A DNA stretch of 21,261 bases from contig DJQA01000014.1 of NCBI GenBank assembly GCA_002437495.1, positions 69,897 through 91,157 of the forward strand, written 5' to 3'. Within the stretch, counting starts at the first letter, position 1. Each line of letters opens with the position of its first letter. Source of the DNA: Prevotellaceae bacterium UBA6398. GTDB lineage: Bacteria; Bacteroidota; Bacteroidia; Bacteroidales; Bacteroidaceae. The position numbers were made by a program, and so were the translations under genes. The notes under the pieces are model-generated. The model was not told the DNA's origin, made no database searches, and saw only the letters and a list, made by a program, of their open reading frames with translations. This document shows, piece by piece, positions 7,664-15,002 of this stretch.

Positions 7664-7747
7664 ATTATGTCTGATGTAGTTTGAATTATGTCTGATATAA
7701 TTTTTCCTACGTCCTATGTAGTTTTTCCTATGTCCGATGTAGTTTCC
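7664..7747 (-). repeat. 21-bp tandem repeat element, copy B (reverse orientation)
   Basis: Four exact-length 21-bp units lie at 7664-7684, 7685-7705, 7706-7726 and 7727-7747. On the minus strand they read as GGAAACTACATCGGACATAGG-like units with A-tracts at the unit starts. The last unit is full length and no T-run follows, unlike copies A and C. TACAAAG (minus strand, 7629 to 7623) lies 34 bp beyond the end. Because the unit is seven codons long, a repetitive minus-strand open frame crosses it; I consider that an artefact. Confidence 0.88.
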
Positions 7748-7829
7748 GTGGTTCTGCACATTGCGGATGCCGTTTGGGGGAGTAAAAATGTTTTTTCGCC
7801 GCAAACAGGGCTGTTTTTCCGGCAAAAAG

Positions 7830-7860
7830 TTTGGCGGCAAGCACAAAATGCGTACTTTTG
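7830..7860 (+). promoter_or_regulatory. Promoter of the trp operon
   Basis: A full match to the Bacteroidota consensus: TTTG (7830-7833), a 19-bp spacer, then TACTTTTG (7853-7860). The predicted transcription start is near 7866. This leaves about 20 nt before the leader peptide ATG and about 200 nt before trpB. Confidence 0.8.
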
Positions 7861-7886
7861 ACATTGCATAGAGCAAATCAAAGGAC

Positions 7887-7955
7887 ATGGCACAATTCAG
7901 TATGGTCAACAATTTTTGGTGGTGGCGCTTGGGGATGACAAATTCGCAAGTGTAG
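7887..7955 (+). CDS. trpL: trp operon leader peptide with three consecutive Trp codons
   Basis: A 22-codon open frame starts at ATG 7887, with AAGGA just before it, and ends at TAG 7953-7955. It reads MAQFSMVNNF, then WWW (TGG TGG TGG at 7917-7925), then RLGMTNSQV. A run of three Trp codons in a tiny peptide directly between a strong promoter and a trp operon is the hallmark of ribosome-mediated attenuation. A ribosome short of charged tRNA-Trp would stall at 7917-7925. The RNA just downstream forms alternative pairings, given in the attenuator entry. The peptide itself probably has no other role. The frame is too short for routine gene callers, so it is easily missed. Confidence 0.88.
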   Translation: MAQFSMVNNFWWWRLGMTNSQV

Positions 7956-8027
7956 AAGCTCGTATGTAACAATCAGAACATAAACAACACAAATATAATG
8001 AGGCTCGTTGCACTTGCAGCGGGCCTC
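7925..8027 (+). promoter_or_regulatory. trp attenuator: mutually exclusive RNA pairings
   Basis: Three pairings can be drawn. Segment 1 (7925-7931, GCGCTTG) pairs with segment 2 (7947-7953, CAAGTGT), right after the Trp codons. Segment 2, extended to 7946-7955 (GCAAGTGTAG), pairs over ten positions with segment 3 (8008-8017, TTGCACTTGC), two of them G-U. Segments 3 and 4 form a stable 12-bp hairpin (8000-8011 with 8016-8027, loop ACTT) that the 2:3 pairing must break. Segment 2 covers the leader stop codon, so a ribosome that finishes the peptide would mask it and favour 3:4; a ribosome stalled on Trp codons would leave it free for 2:3. This is the classic logic. The odd point is that AAATCGTATATATAC, not a U-run, follows the 3:4 hairpin, so how it stops transcription is unclear. 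Confidence 0.75.
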
Positions 8028-8069
8028 AAATCGTATATATACAATAACAAAGCAACAAACAATAAAGAC

Positions 8070-9266
8070 ATGGGGAAATTTTCAGTGGACGAACGCGGCT
8101 ACTACGGCATATACGGCGGGGCATACGTTCCGGAGATACTTCACGGATGCGTCGAGGAGCTGCGCCGCAACTACCTCGGCATAATCGAAAGCGAGGACTT
8201 TCAGAAAGAGTACATGAACCTGCTGCGCGACTACGCCGGACGACCCTCGCCACTCTACTTCGCGAAACGCCTGAGCGACAAGTACGGGTGCACAATCTAC
8301 CTTAAACGCGAGGACCTCAACCACACGGGGGCGCACAAAATAAACAACGCCATAGGGCAGGTGTTGCTCGCCGAAAGAATGGGCAAGAAACGCATTGTTG
8401 CAGAAACCGGAGCCGGGCAGCACGGCGTGGCCACGGCAACGGTGTGCGCCTTGCGCAACATTCCGTGTACGGTGTATATGGGCGAAACCGATGTGAAACG
8501 CCAACAACTCAACGTGGAAAAAATGAAAATGCTCGGAGCAACCGTTGTGCCAGTTACGAGCGGCAACAAAACACTCAAAGACGCCACGAACGAGGCCATA
8601 CGCGACTGGTGCTGCCACCCCGGGGACACGCACTATGTGATAGGCTCAACCGTTGGACCGCACCCCTACCCCGACATGGTTGCGCGGCTGCAATCGGTAA
8701 TAAGCGCGGAAATAAAATACCAGCTGGCGCAGCACACCGGCAAGAGCAACCCCGACTACCTGATAGCCTGTGTGGGCGGCGGCAGCAACGCAGCCGGAAC
8801 AATATACAACTACCTTGACGACGAGAACGTGAAAATAATTCTTGCCGAAGCCGGAGGAAAAGGCATCGACACGCACTACTCGGCAGCAACAATGGCACTC
8901 GGGCGCCCCGGGGTGCTGCACGGCTCATACTCGCTCGTGATGCAGAACGAAGACGGTCAGATAACCGAGCCTTACAGCATATCGGCGGGGCTCGACTATC
9001 CCGGTGTGGGACCCATGCACGCAAACCTGGCAAGGGTGCGCAGGGCAAAGGTTATTGCCATCAACGACGATGAAGCTTTGAAAGCGGCACAGCTGCTCAC
9101 ACGCATAGAAGGCATAATACCCGCTTTGGAGTCATCGCACGCGCTTGCCACACTCGAAAAAATCGGCTTCAAAAAAGACGACCTCGTTGTGGTAACCGTT
9201 TCGGGACGCGGCGACAAGGACATGGACACATACATGAAATATTTCAAGAATCAAACCTATGAGTAA
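8070..9266 (+). CDS. trpB: Tryptophan synthase beta chain
   Basis: A 398-residue PLP enzyme that joins indole and serine to make tryptophan, the last step of the pathway, in an alpha2-beta2 complex with TrpA. It begins MGKFSVDERGYYGIYGGAYV. The PLP lysine is K90 in HTGAHKINNA; the AETGAGQHG loop and the phosphate-binding GGGSNA follow. It is the TrpB1 type of normal length. The open frame continues in frame to an ATG at 7998, but that stretch is the attenuator hairpin and does not look like TrpB, so I use the ATG at 8070. It is the first structural gene of the operon and overlaps trpE by 8 bp (ATGAGTAA). trpA lies at the far end of the operon rather than next to trpB. Confidence 0.97.
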   Translation: MGKFSVDERGYYGIYGGAYVPEILHGCVEELRRNYLGIIESEDFQKEYMNLLRDYAGRPSPLYFAKRLSDKYGCTIYLKREDLNHTGAHKINNAIGQVLLAERMGKKRIVAETGAGQHGVATATVCALRNIPCTVYMGETDVKRQQLNVEKMKMLGATVVPVTSGNKTLKDATNEAIRDWCCHPGDTHYVIGSTVGPHPYPDMVARLQSVISAEIKYQLAQHTGKSNPDYLIACVGGGSNAAGTIYNYLDDENVKIILAEAGGKGIDTHYSAATMALGRPGVLHGSYSLVMQNEDGQITEPYSISAGLDYPGVGPMHANLARVRRAKVIAINDDEALKAAQLLTRIEGIIPALESSHALATLEKIGFKKDDLVVVTVSGRGDKDMDTYMKYFKNQTYE

Positions 9267-10671
9267 TTTCAACTACACAACATCGGTCAAAGTTCTGCCG
9301 GGAGACATACACACGCCCGTAACGACATATTTGAAAGTGCGGGACATTTTCGCGCAAAGCGCACTTATGGAAAGTTCCGACTATCACGGCGGCGAAAACG
9401 GGCGTTCGTTCATCGGCCTCGAACCGATTGCAAAAATTTCGGTAAGCCACGGCTATGCCACCGCCAATTACCCCGATGGCACAGAGGAAACCACAAAACT
9501 TAACGATACCGACAACCGCATAGAGAACGCAATATCCTGTTTCATGTCGCATTTCAGCATAAGCGGAGAGGACTCCGACTATTGCGGACTGTATGGTTTC
9601 ACATCGTTCAACGTTGTTAGATACACCGAAAACATAAAGGTAAAAGACAGCACAGCATCCATGAACGATGCACCCGACCTGTTATACATATTATATAGGT
9701 ACATAATAGTGTTCAAAGGCTTCCGCCACGAAATGGAAATAATAACACTGAAAGGATATGGCAAGGACGAGACCGAAAAAATAGCCGGCGCAATAAACAG
9801 CAGCAAGATGAGAATTTATCCTTTCCGCTCGGTTGGCACGACAACAAGCCCGCTCACCGACGATGAGCACCGCGAGAACATACGCAAAGGAATAAGGCAC
9901 TGCATGCGCGGAGACGTTTTTCAAGTTGTTATATCCCGACGCTTCGAGCAGCGTTACGAAGGCGATGACTTCAACCTATACCGCGCGCTGAGACGCATAA
10001 ACCCGTCGCCATACCTTTTCTATTTCGATTTCGGAGCGTTCAGGATTTTCGGCTCCTCACCCGAGACCCACTACCGCGTGGAAGGGAAAACGGCATACAT
10101 AGACCCCATTGCCGGAACCACACGCAGAAGCGGCAACAAAGCCACCGATGACGCGCTGACAAAAGCCCTGCTCGAAAACCCCAAGGAAAACGCCGAGCAC
10201 GTGATGCTTGTGGACCTGGCACGCAACGACCTAAGCCGAAACTGCCACAATGTTAGCGTGGACTTCTTTCGCGAACCGCAACGCTACAGCCATGTTATAC
10301 ACCTTGTGAGCCGCGTTTCGGGAACGCTTAACAACAACGCCAACATAATAAAGGCCTTCATGGACACATTCCCCGCCGGAACGCTTAGCGGTGCGCCGAA
10401 AGTACGCGCCATGCAGATTATAAGCGAATGCGAACCCCACAACCGCGGCGCATACGGCGGCTGCATAGGTTTCATAGGCTTCAACGGAAACATGAACCAG
10501 GCAATAACCATACGCACATTCGTGAGCCGTAACAACACACTTTGGTTCCAGGCCGGCGGGGGAATAGTTGCGAAAAGCAATGTGGAACAGGAACTACAGG
10601 AAGTGAACAACAAACTCGGCGCACTCAAAGCGGCAATAATCGCCGCCACGCAACAAAGCAGCAATATCTAA
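9259..10671 (+). CDS. trpE: Anthranilate synthase component I
   Basis: A 470-residue chorismate-using subunit that makes anthranilate with ammonia from TrpG. The chorismate-binding domain carries PIAGTTRR (283-290), MLVDLARNDLSR (316-327), FPAGTLSGAPKVRAM (371-385) and QAGGGIV (431-437). The N-terminal LMESSD (36-41) corresponds to the LLESS element that binds tryptophan for feedback inhibition, so the enzyme is probably feedback-controlled in addition to attenuation. This element and the operon context favour TrpE over the related PabB and isochorismate synthases. Its start overlaps the end of trpB, suggesting coupled translation; trpG follows after 12 bp. Confidence 0.97.
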   Translation: MSNFNYTTSVKVLPGDIHTPVTTYLKVRDIFAQSALMESSDYHGGENGRSFIGLEPIAKISVSHGYATANYPDGTEETTKLNDTDNRIENAISCFMSHFSISGEDSDYCGLYGFTSFNVVRYTENIKVKDSTASMNDAPDLLYILYRYIIVFKGFRHEMEIITLKGYGKDETEKIAGAINSSKMRIYPFRSVGTTTSPLTDDEHRENIRKGIRHCMRGDVFQVVISRRFEQRYEGDDFNLYRALRRINPSPYLFYFDFGAFRIFGSSPETHYRVEGKTAYIDPIAGTTRRSGNKATDDALTKALLENPKENAEHVMLVDLARNDLSRNCHNVSVDFFREPQRYSHVIHLVSRVSGTLNNNANIIKAFMDTFPAGTLSGAPKVRAMQIISECEPHNRGAYGGCIGFIGFNGNMNQAITIRTFVSRNNTLWFQAGGGIVAKSNVEQELQEVNNKLGALKAAIIAATQQSSNI

Positions 10672-10683
10672 AAGCATACAATC

Positions 10684-11247
10684 ATGAACATTTGCATTAT
10701 AGACAACTACGATTCTTTTACATACAACCTAAGCCACGCAATAAAATCGCTGGGAGCGGAAACCACCATATTGAGAAACGACAAATTCAACATTGCCGAC
10801 CTCGCAAAATACGACAAGCTCGTTCTCTCTCCCGGACCGGGAATTCCGGCAGAGGCAGGACTTCTCACGGAGGTTGTAAGACACTATGCAGGCAGAAAGC
10901 CTATTCTCGGCGTGTGTTTGGGAGAGCAGGCAATCGGCGAGGTGTTTGGCGCAAAACTCGTAAACCTTTCGGAAGTTTTCCACGGAATGCAGACACCCGT
11001 TGAGATAATTGCCAACGACTACATATTCGCAAATCTTCCCAAAGAGATAAAGGCGGGGCGGTATCATTCGTGGGCGGTGAGCGACGACGGCTTTCCCGCC
11101 GAACTCGAAGTAACGGCGCGCAGCAAAGACGGCTGCATAATGGCCCTGCGCCACAAGTCGCTCGATGTGCACGGCATTCAGTTTCATCCGGAATCGGTGT
11201 TGACGCCCAACGGACTTGAAATAATCGGAAACTTCATAAATCATTAA
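10684..11247 (+). CDS. trpG: Anthranilate synthase component II (glutamine amidotransferase)
   Basis: A 187-residue class I glutamine amidotransferase that gives ammonia to TrpE. It begins MNICIIDNYDSFTYNL. It shows the oxyanion-strand region LVLSPGPGIP, the nucleophile C78 in GVCLGEQ, and H168 and E170 in FHPES, completing the catalytic triad. The common GVCLGHQ has Glu in place of His at residue 81; this position is not catalytic. It is a stand-alone subunit, not fused to TrpD. It could in principle also serve PabB, as in some bacteria, which the sequence cannot decide. Confidence 0.95.
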   Translation: MNICIIDNYDSFTYNLSHAIKSLGAETTILRNDKFNIADLAKYDKLVLSPGPGIPAEAGLLTEVVRHYAGRKPILGVCLGEQAIGEVFGAKLVNLSEVFHGMQTPVEIIANDYIFANLPKEIKAGRYHSWAVSDDGFPAELEVTARSKDGCIMALRHKSLDVHGIQFHPESVLTPNGLEIIGNFINH

Positions 11248-11270
11248 GAAACACCTCAAACTCCAAGGCA

Positions 11271-12263
11271 ATGAAAGATATTTTGCTGAAAATACAAAAC
11301 GGCGGCACTTTGTCGCAAAGCGAAGCCTGCCGCATTATTCTCGAAATAAACAGCGGCAATTTTGAACAAATACAACTCGGGGCGCTCTTGGCAATGATAA
11401 GTCAAAGGGGCGTTACGGTTGACGAGCTTCTTGGTTTCCGCGAAGGGCTTTTGCAAACCTGCGTGGCCGTTGACCTTTCGGCCTACAACCCAATAGACAT
11501 AGTCGGCACAGGAGGCGATGGAAAAAACACCTTTAATATTTCCACTTGCTCCTGCTTTGTTGTTGCCGGAGCGGGATACCGCGTGGCAAAACACGGCAAC
11601 TTCGGTGCCACATCGGTAAGCGGCGCAAGCAATGTCATAAAGGAGCATGGCGTGAAATTCTCGTCCGACCGGGCACAACTCGTTAAATCCATCGAGAAAT
11701 CGGGAGTGGCCTATCTTCATGCGCAACTGTTCCACCCGGCAATGAAAAACGTTGCCCCGGTAAGGAAAGCCCTGCAAATACCAACTGTGTTCAACCTGCT
11801 CGGTCCGCTAATCAACCCGGCAAGGCCAAACCACCAATTATTAGGCGTTGCAAACCTTTCGCAGATGCGCCTTTACTACAACACGCTAACGCATACAAGC
11901 ACGAAATTCGCAATTGTTACAAGCATGGACGGCTATGACGAAATTTCGCTAACTTCCGACTTCAAGGTTATGACAAACAATTACGAAACGATATACAGGC
12001 CCGGAGACATTGGGTTTGCCAAATCGCCCGAAGGAAGCCTTTCGGGCGGAAACAGTGTGGGCGAAGCAAAAGACATATTCGACTCCGTACTCGAAAACCG
12101 CGCCACAGAGTTCCGGAAAAATGCGGTTGTAGCAACTTCGGCTTTTGCCATGCAAACCATAAACGGCAAAAGCATCGCGGAATGCATAGCCATGGCAAAA
12201 GAGTCGCTCGAAAGCGGCAAGGCGCTAAGTGCTTTCAAAAAGTTCGTTGAAACAAACAGCTGA
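11271..12263 (+). CDS. trpD: Anthranilate phosphoribosyltransferase
   Basis: A 330-residue enzyme that transfers phosphoribose from PRPP to anthranilate. The PRPP/Mg-binding glycine-rich loop GTGGDGKNTFNIST is at 79-92, and KHGN (107-110) with the SGASNVIKEHG segment completes the substrate site. The length is standard for a monofunctional TrpD. It lies between trpG (23 bp gap) and trpC (6 bp gap), consistent with one transcript. Confidence 0.97.
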   Translation: MKDILLKIQNGGTLSQSEACRIILEINSGNFEQIQLGALLAMISQRGVTVDELLGFREGLLQTCVAVDLSAYNPIDIVGTGGDGKNTFNISTCSCFVVAGAGYRVAKHGNFGATSVSGASNVIKEHGVKFSSDRAQLVKSIEKSGVAYLHAQLFHPAMKNVAPVRKALQIPTVFNLLGPLINPARPNHQLLGVANLSQMRLYYNTLTHTSTKFAIVTSMDGYDEISLTSDFKVMTNNYETIYRPGDIGFAKSPEGSLSGGNSVGEAKDIFDSVLENRATEFRKNAVVATSAFAMQTINGKSIAECIAMAKESLESGKALSAFKKFVETNS

Positions 12264-12269
12264 CAAACC

Positions 12270-13070
12270 ATGGAAGACATTCTAAGAGACATCATTGCCG
12301 ACAAGCGCATTGAGATTGACGAACTAAAACAAAGCACAAGCATAGACAGCCTTTACGAGAATGCCGTTGAACACACCCACGCGGGTTTCCGCGCCGCAAT
12401 AGAAAGCACGCCCAACGGCATTATAGCGGAGTTCAAGCGGAAGTCGCCATCGAAAGGCCGGATACACAAAGACGCAAAACCCGAAGACGTTGCCCCCGGT
12501 TACGAAAAAAACGGCGCGGCGGCAATGTCGGTGCTTACCGACGGGAAGTATTTCGGCGGCACACTCGAAGACATTGCCAACGTGCGCCGCCTGGTGAAAA
12601 TGCCGATACTTCGCAAGGATTTCACAATAGACGAATACCAGCTGCATCAGGCAAAAGCCTTCGGGGCTGACGCTGTGCTTCTGATTGCAGCCGCCATAAG
12701 CGAAAAGGAATGCCGCCGCCTGGCACGCACGGCTCACGAACTGGGACTTGAAACGCTGCTCGAAGTTCACAACGAGGACGAGATTTCATACCTGTGCGAT
12801 GACATAGACGTTGTGGGCGTTAACAACCGCCACCTCGGCACATTTCATACCGATTTGGAGGCTTCGGAGTTTCTCGCCCGCAAACTCCCGCAAAGCATTA
12901 CACGAATTTCCGAAAGTGGCATCAAATCGGCTGCCGACATTGTGCGGCTGCAAATGCTCGGATACAGGGGATTTTTAATCGGCGAGCTGTTCATGAGCGG
13001 CGAAAAGCCGGCGGAAAACCTCGCCAAACTGAATGCCGACATCGACAAACTTATTACCGCAGGAATATGA
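12270..13070 (+). CDS. trpC: Indole-3-glycerol phosphate synthase
   Basis: A 266-residue TIM-barrel enzyme that closes the indole ring. Signature IIAEFKRKSPSKG is at 51-63 and includes the catalytic lysine. LRKDFTIDEYQ, LLEVHNEDE, VGVNNRHLGTF, SESGIKS and LIGELFM follow in the expected order along the barrel. It is monofunctional, with trpF as a separate gene. The stop overlaps the trpF start by 4 bp (ATGA). Confidence 0.97.
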   Translation: MEDILRDIIADKRIEIDELKQSTSIDSLYENAVEHTHAGFRAAIESTPNGIIAEFKRKSPSKGRIHKDAKPEDVAPGYEKNGAAAMSVLTDGKYFGGTLEDIANVRRLVKMPILRKDFTIDEYQLHQAKAFGADAVLLIAAAISEKECRRLARTAHELGLETLLEVHNEDEISYLCDDIDVVGVNNRHLGTFHTDLEASEFLARKLPQSITRISESGIKSAADIVRLQMLGYRGFLIGELFMSGEKPAENLAKLNADIDKLITAGI

Positions 13071-13681
13071 TAGTAAAGGTTTGCGGAATGCGCCACCCCA
13101 AAAACATACGCGCCGTTGAGCAGACGGGCGCAGACCTCATGGGGTTCATTTTCCACCCCAAGTCGCCGCGCTTCGTAGCCACCATGCCCGCCTACATGCC
13201 CAACAGGCAGAAGCGCGTGGGCGTGTTCGTAAATTCCGCACAGGAGGAAATCGTCAGGAAAGCCCGCGAATTCTCGCTCGACTACATACAGCTCCACGGC
13301 AACGAGACTCCGGAGTTCTGCAATGCACTCAAAGATTGCGGGCTGAGCATCATCCGCGCCCAGAGAGTGTCAAACGCCGATGACATAATAAAAGCCGAAG
13401 CCTACGATATGGCCGACCTTTTGGTTTTCGACACCAAGACCGAACTATATGGCGGATCGGGCAAAAAATTCAACTGGCAACTGCTCGAAAACTACAAAGG
13501 GCGCGTGCCTTTCCTGCTGAGCGGCGGCATCGCCCCCGACTCGCTCGCGGATATACTGCGGTTTGCACACCCTATGTTCGCAGGCGTTGACCTAAACAGC
13601 GGCTTCGAGATATCGCCCGCGCTGAAAGACGCGGAAAAACTTAAAAACTTCATCGATAAAATCAAGAATTTGTGTCCATAA
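13067..13681 (+). CDS. trpF: Phosphoribosylanthranilate isomerase
   Basis: A 204-residue TIM-barrel isomerase acting between TrpD and TrpC. It begins MIVKVCGMRHP with the catalytic cysteine of the KxCG motif. GVFVNS, IQLHGNE, LVFDTKTE, LLSGGI and GVDLNSGFE match the family pattern, including the general-acid aspartate and phosphate-binding loops. Translation is probably coupled to trpC through the 4-bp overlap. Confidence 0.96.
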   Translation: MIVKVCGMRHPKNIRAVEQTGADLMGFIFHPKSPRFVATMPAYMPNRQKRVGVFVNSAQEEIVRKAREFSLDYIQLHGNETPEFCNALKDCGLSIIRAQRVSNADDIIKAEAYDMADLLVFDTKTELYGGSGKKFNWQLLENYKGRVPFLLSGGIAPDSLADILRFAHPMFAGVDLNSGFEISPALKDAEKLKNFIDKIKNLCP

Positions 13682-13692
13682 AAACAAAAATC

Positions 13693-14475
13693 ATGAACCG
13701 AATAGACAACTTGTTCAAGACAAAAAACAAAGATATACTTTCTATATACTTCTGCGCCGGCGACCCAACGCCGTCAGGCACCGCCGATGTTATACGCTCG
13801 CTCGAGCGCAACGGCGTTGACCTTGTGGAAATAGGCATGCCGTTCAGCGACCCCCTTGCCGACGGCCCGGTTATACAGGCTGCGTCGACACGCTCGTTGA
13901 AAGGCGGAATGAGCGTAAGGAAACTCTTCGGGCAGCTTGAGGAAATACGAAAAGATGTTAGCATACCGCTGATAATCATGGGATATCTAAACCCGATAAT
14001 GCAGTACGGATTCGAGGCTTTCTGCAAAAAATGCAACGATGTCGGCGTTGACGGTCTGATAATCCCCGACCTGCCGTTACGCGAATACGAGGAACACTAC
14101 CGCGAAACGGCGAAAGCCCACAACATCGACATGATAATGCTAATTACCCCCGAGACCGAGGAGGAGCGCATACGCAAAATCGACAACGACAGCGAAAACG
14201 GCTTTATATACATGGTATCGTCAGCCTCGACAACCGGAGCGCAAAAAGAGTTTGACGCAAAAAAGCAGGAATACTTCGCACGAATTGACGGCATGAACCT
14301 GCGTCACCCACGGATGATAGGCTTCGGCATTTCAAACGAAGCCACCTACAAGGCAGCGGCATCCCACGCCGCCGGAGTGATAATAGGCAGCAAATTCGTT
14401 ACGCTGCTCAACGAAACAAAAAATCCCGACAAGGCCATGGAACTACTGCTTAAAGACATCGGGCGTAAAGCGTGA
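13693..14475 (+). CDS. trpA: Tryptophan synthase alpha chain
   Basis: A 260-residue TIM-barrel subunit that cleaves indole-3-glycerol phosphate and channels indole to TrpB. The catalytic glutamate E47 and aspartate D58 lie in DLVEIGMPFSDPLADGP. SSASTTGAQKEF and the phosphate-binding GFGISN region follow. I chose the ATG at 13693 (MNRIDNLF, the usual N-terminus) over an in-frame GTG at 13672 that would overlap trpF by 10 bp. It is the last gene of the operon, followed by a weak hairpin and by repeat copy C. Confidence 0.96.
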   Translation: MNRIDNLFKTKNKDILSIYFCAGDPTPSGTADVIRSLERNGVDLVEIGMPFSDPLADGPVIQAASTRSLKGGMSVRKLFGQLEEIRKDVSIPLIIMGYLNPIMQYGFEAFCKKCNDVGVDGLIIPDLPLREYEEHYRETAKAHNIDMIMLITPETEEERIRKIDNDSENGFIYMVSSASTTGAQKEFDAKKQEYFARIDGMNLRHPRMIGFGISNEATYKAAASHAAGVIIGSKFVTLLNETKNPDKAMELLLKDIGRKA

Positions 14476-14478
14476 AAA

Positions 14479-14500
14479 CGCCGCGCTTAAAGCGGTGGCG
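14479..14500 (+). terminator. Weak hairpin just after trpA
   Basis: CGCCGC (14479-14484) pairs with GTGGCG (14495-14500), with a few inner pairs and a bulge. No T-run follows, so it may protect the 3' end of the message rather than stop transcription. Confidence 0.35.
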
Positions 14501-14604
14501 TATGCAACATTCCCCGGCAAATATGCTACATACCATTGCCATGCAAAATACGCCACTGCAATTATGGCAAAACCATAATCGCTCACCCCTTTTCAAAACT
14601 CCCC

Positions 14605-14684
14605 GAAAACTACATGGGACATAGGAAAAACCACATCGGACGTAGGAAAAATTATGTCTGATGTAATAAAAACTACATCAGACC
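14605..14684 (+). repeat. 21-bp tandem repeat element, copy C
   Basis: Three full units (14605-14625, 14626-14646, 14647-14667) and a truncated fourth (14668-14684) end in CATCAGACC plus seven T and GCC, as in copy A. The third unit has its core in the opposite sense (TTATGTCTGATGTAA), while its A-tract stays in register. TACAAAG (14723-14729) lies 32 bp beyond the T-run. Confidence 0.88.
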
Positions 14685-14691
14685 TTTTTTT
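14656..14691 (+). terminator. Intrinsic terminator formed by the end of repeat copy C
   Basis: GTCTGATGTA (14656-14665) and TACATCAGAC (14674-14683) form a perfect ten-base-pair stem with an eight-base loop. A C and seven T (14685-14691) follow. It is the first canonical stem plus T-run after trpA, so it probably ends the trp transcript. Confidence 0.65.
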
Positions 14692-14930
14692 GCCATATGC
14701 ACAGCACTGATTTCCAAAAAGATACAAAGCCTGTAACAAATTGCACATTTTTCTGGTTTTCAATATGTTGTAAAACACCACACCTTTTTGCAGGAAATCC
14801 CCGGCAGGCAAAGCGGAATTTTTCGCGTTTTGAACGTGTTTTTGCAAAAGCGAGTTGCTAATACAGCCCGCCGTGGAGCAAATTGTGCACAATACCTTAC
14901 AAGATATTGCCAACCAGCACTAAAACCGAA

Positions 14931-14960
14931 TTGTCATGAGCGAAAATAATAGTAATTTTG
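14931..14960 (+). promoter_or_regulatory. Promoter of gpmI
   Basis: TTG (14931-14933), a 19-bp spacer and TAATTTTG (14953-14960) match the Bacteroidota consensus. The predicted start near 14967 leaves a leader of about 36 nt. Confidence 0.7.
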
Positions 14961-15002
14961 CGTTCGAAACATAAGACGGACAATATTAAAGAAACAATAA
15001 TC

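Larger units (their letters stand above)
7442..7886. other. Divergent intergenic region between clpB and the trp leader
   Basis: It holds the candidate clpB -7 element (7483-7490), a dyad (7562-7582), repeat copy B (7664-7747) and the trp promoter (7830-7860). Copy B lies between the two divergent promoters, about 80 bp upstream of the trp -33 element, so it could insulate or affect both. The remaining sequence shows no gene. Confidence 0.6.
14476..15002. other. Intergenic region between trpA and gpmI
   Basis: About 530 bp. It holds a weak hairpin after trpA (14479-14500), repeat copy C with its terminator (14605-14691), a conserved TACAAAG heptamer (14723-14729) and the gpmI promoter (14931-14960). 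The stretch 14735-14925 has nothing I can name. A minus-strand open frame covering much of the region is repetitive where it crosses copy C and looks non-coding. Confidence 0.6.

Noticed and set aside
7998..8069. Longer TrpB starting at ATG 7998
   Set aside because: The extra 24 codons coincide with the attenuator hairpin and are not TrpB-like.
13672..13692. GTG start for trpA overlapping trpF
   Set aside because: MNRIDNLF at 13693 is the normal TrpA N-terminus and has an ATG; the GTG adds seven unlike residues.
14593..14913. Minus-strand frame of 106 codons between trpA and gpmI
   Set aside because: Its repetitive end is the 21-bp DNA repeat read in one frame; the rest has no recognisable features.
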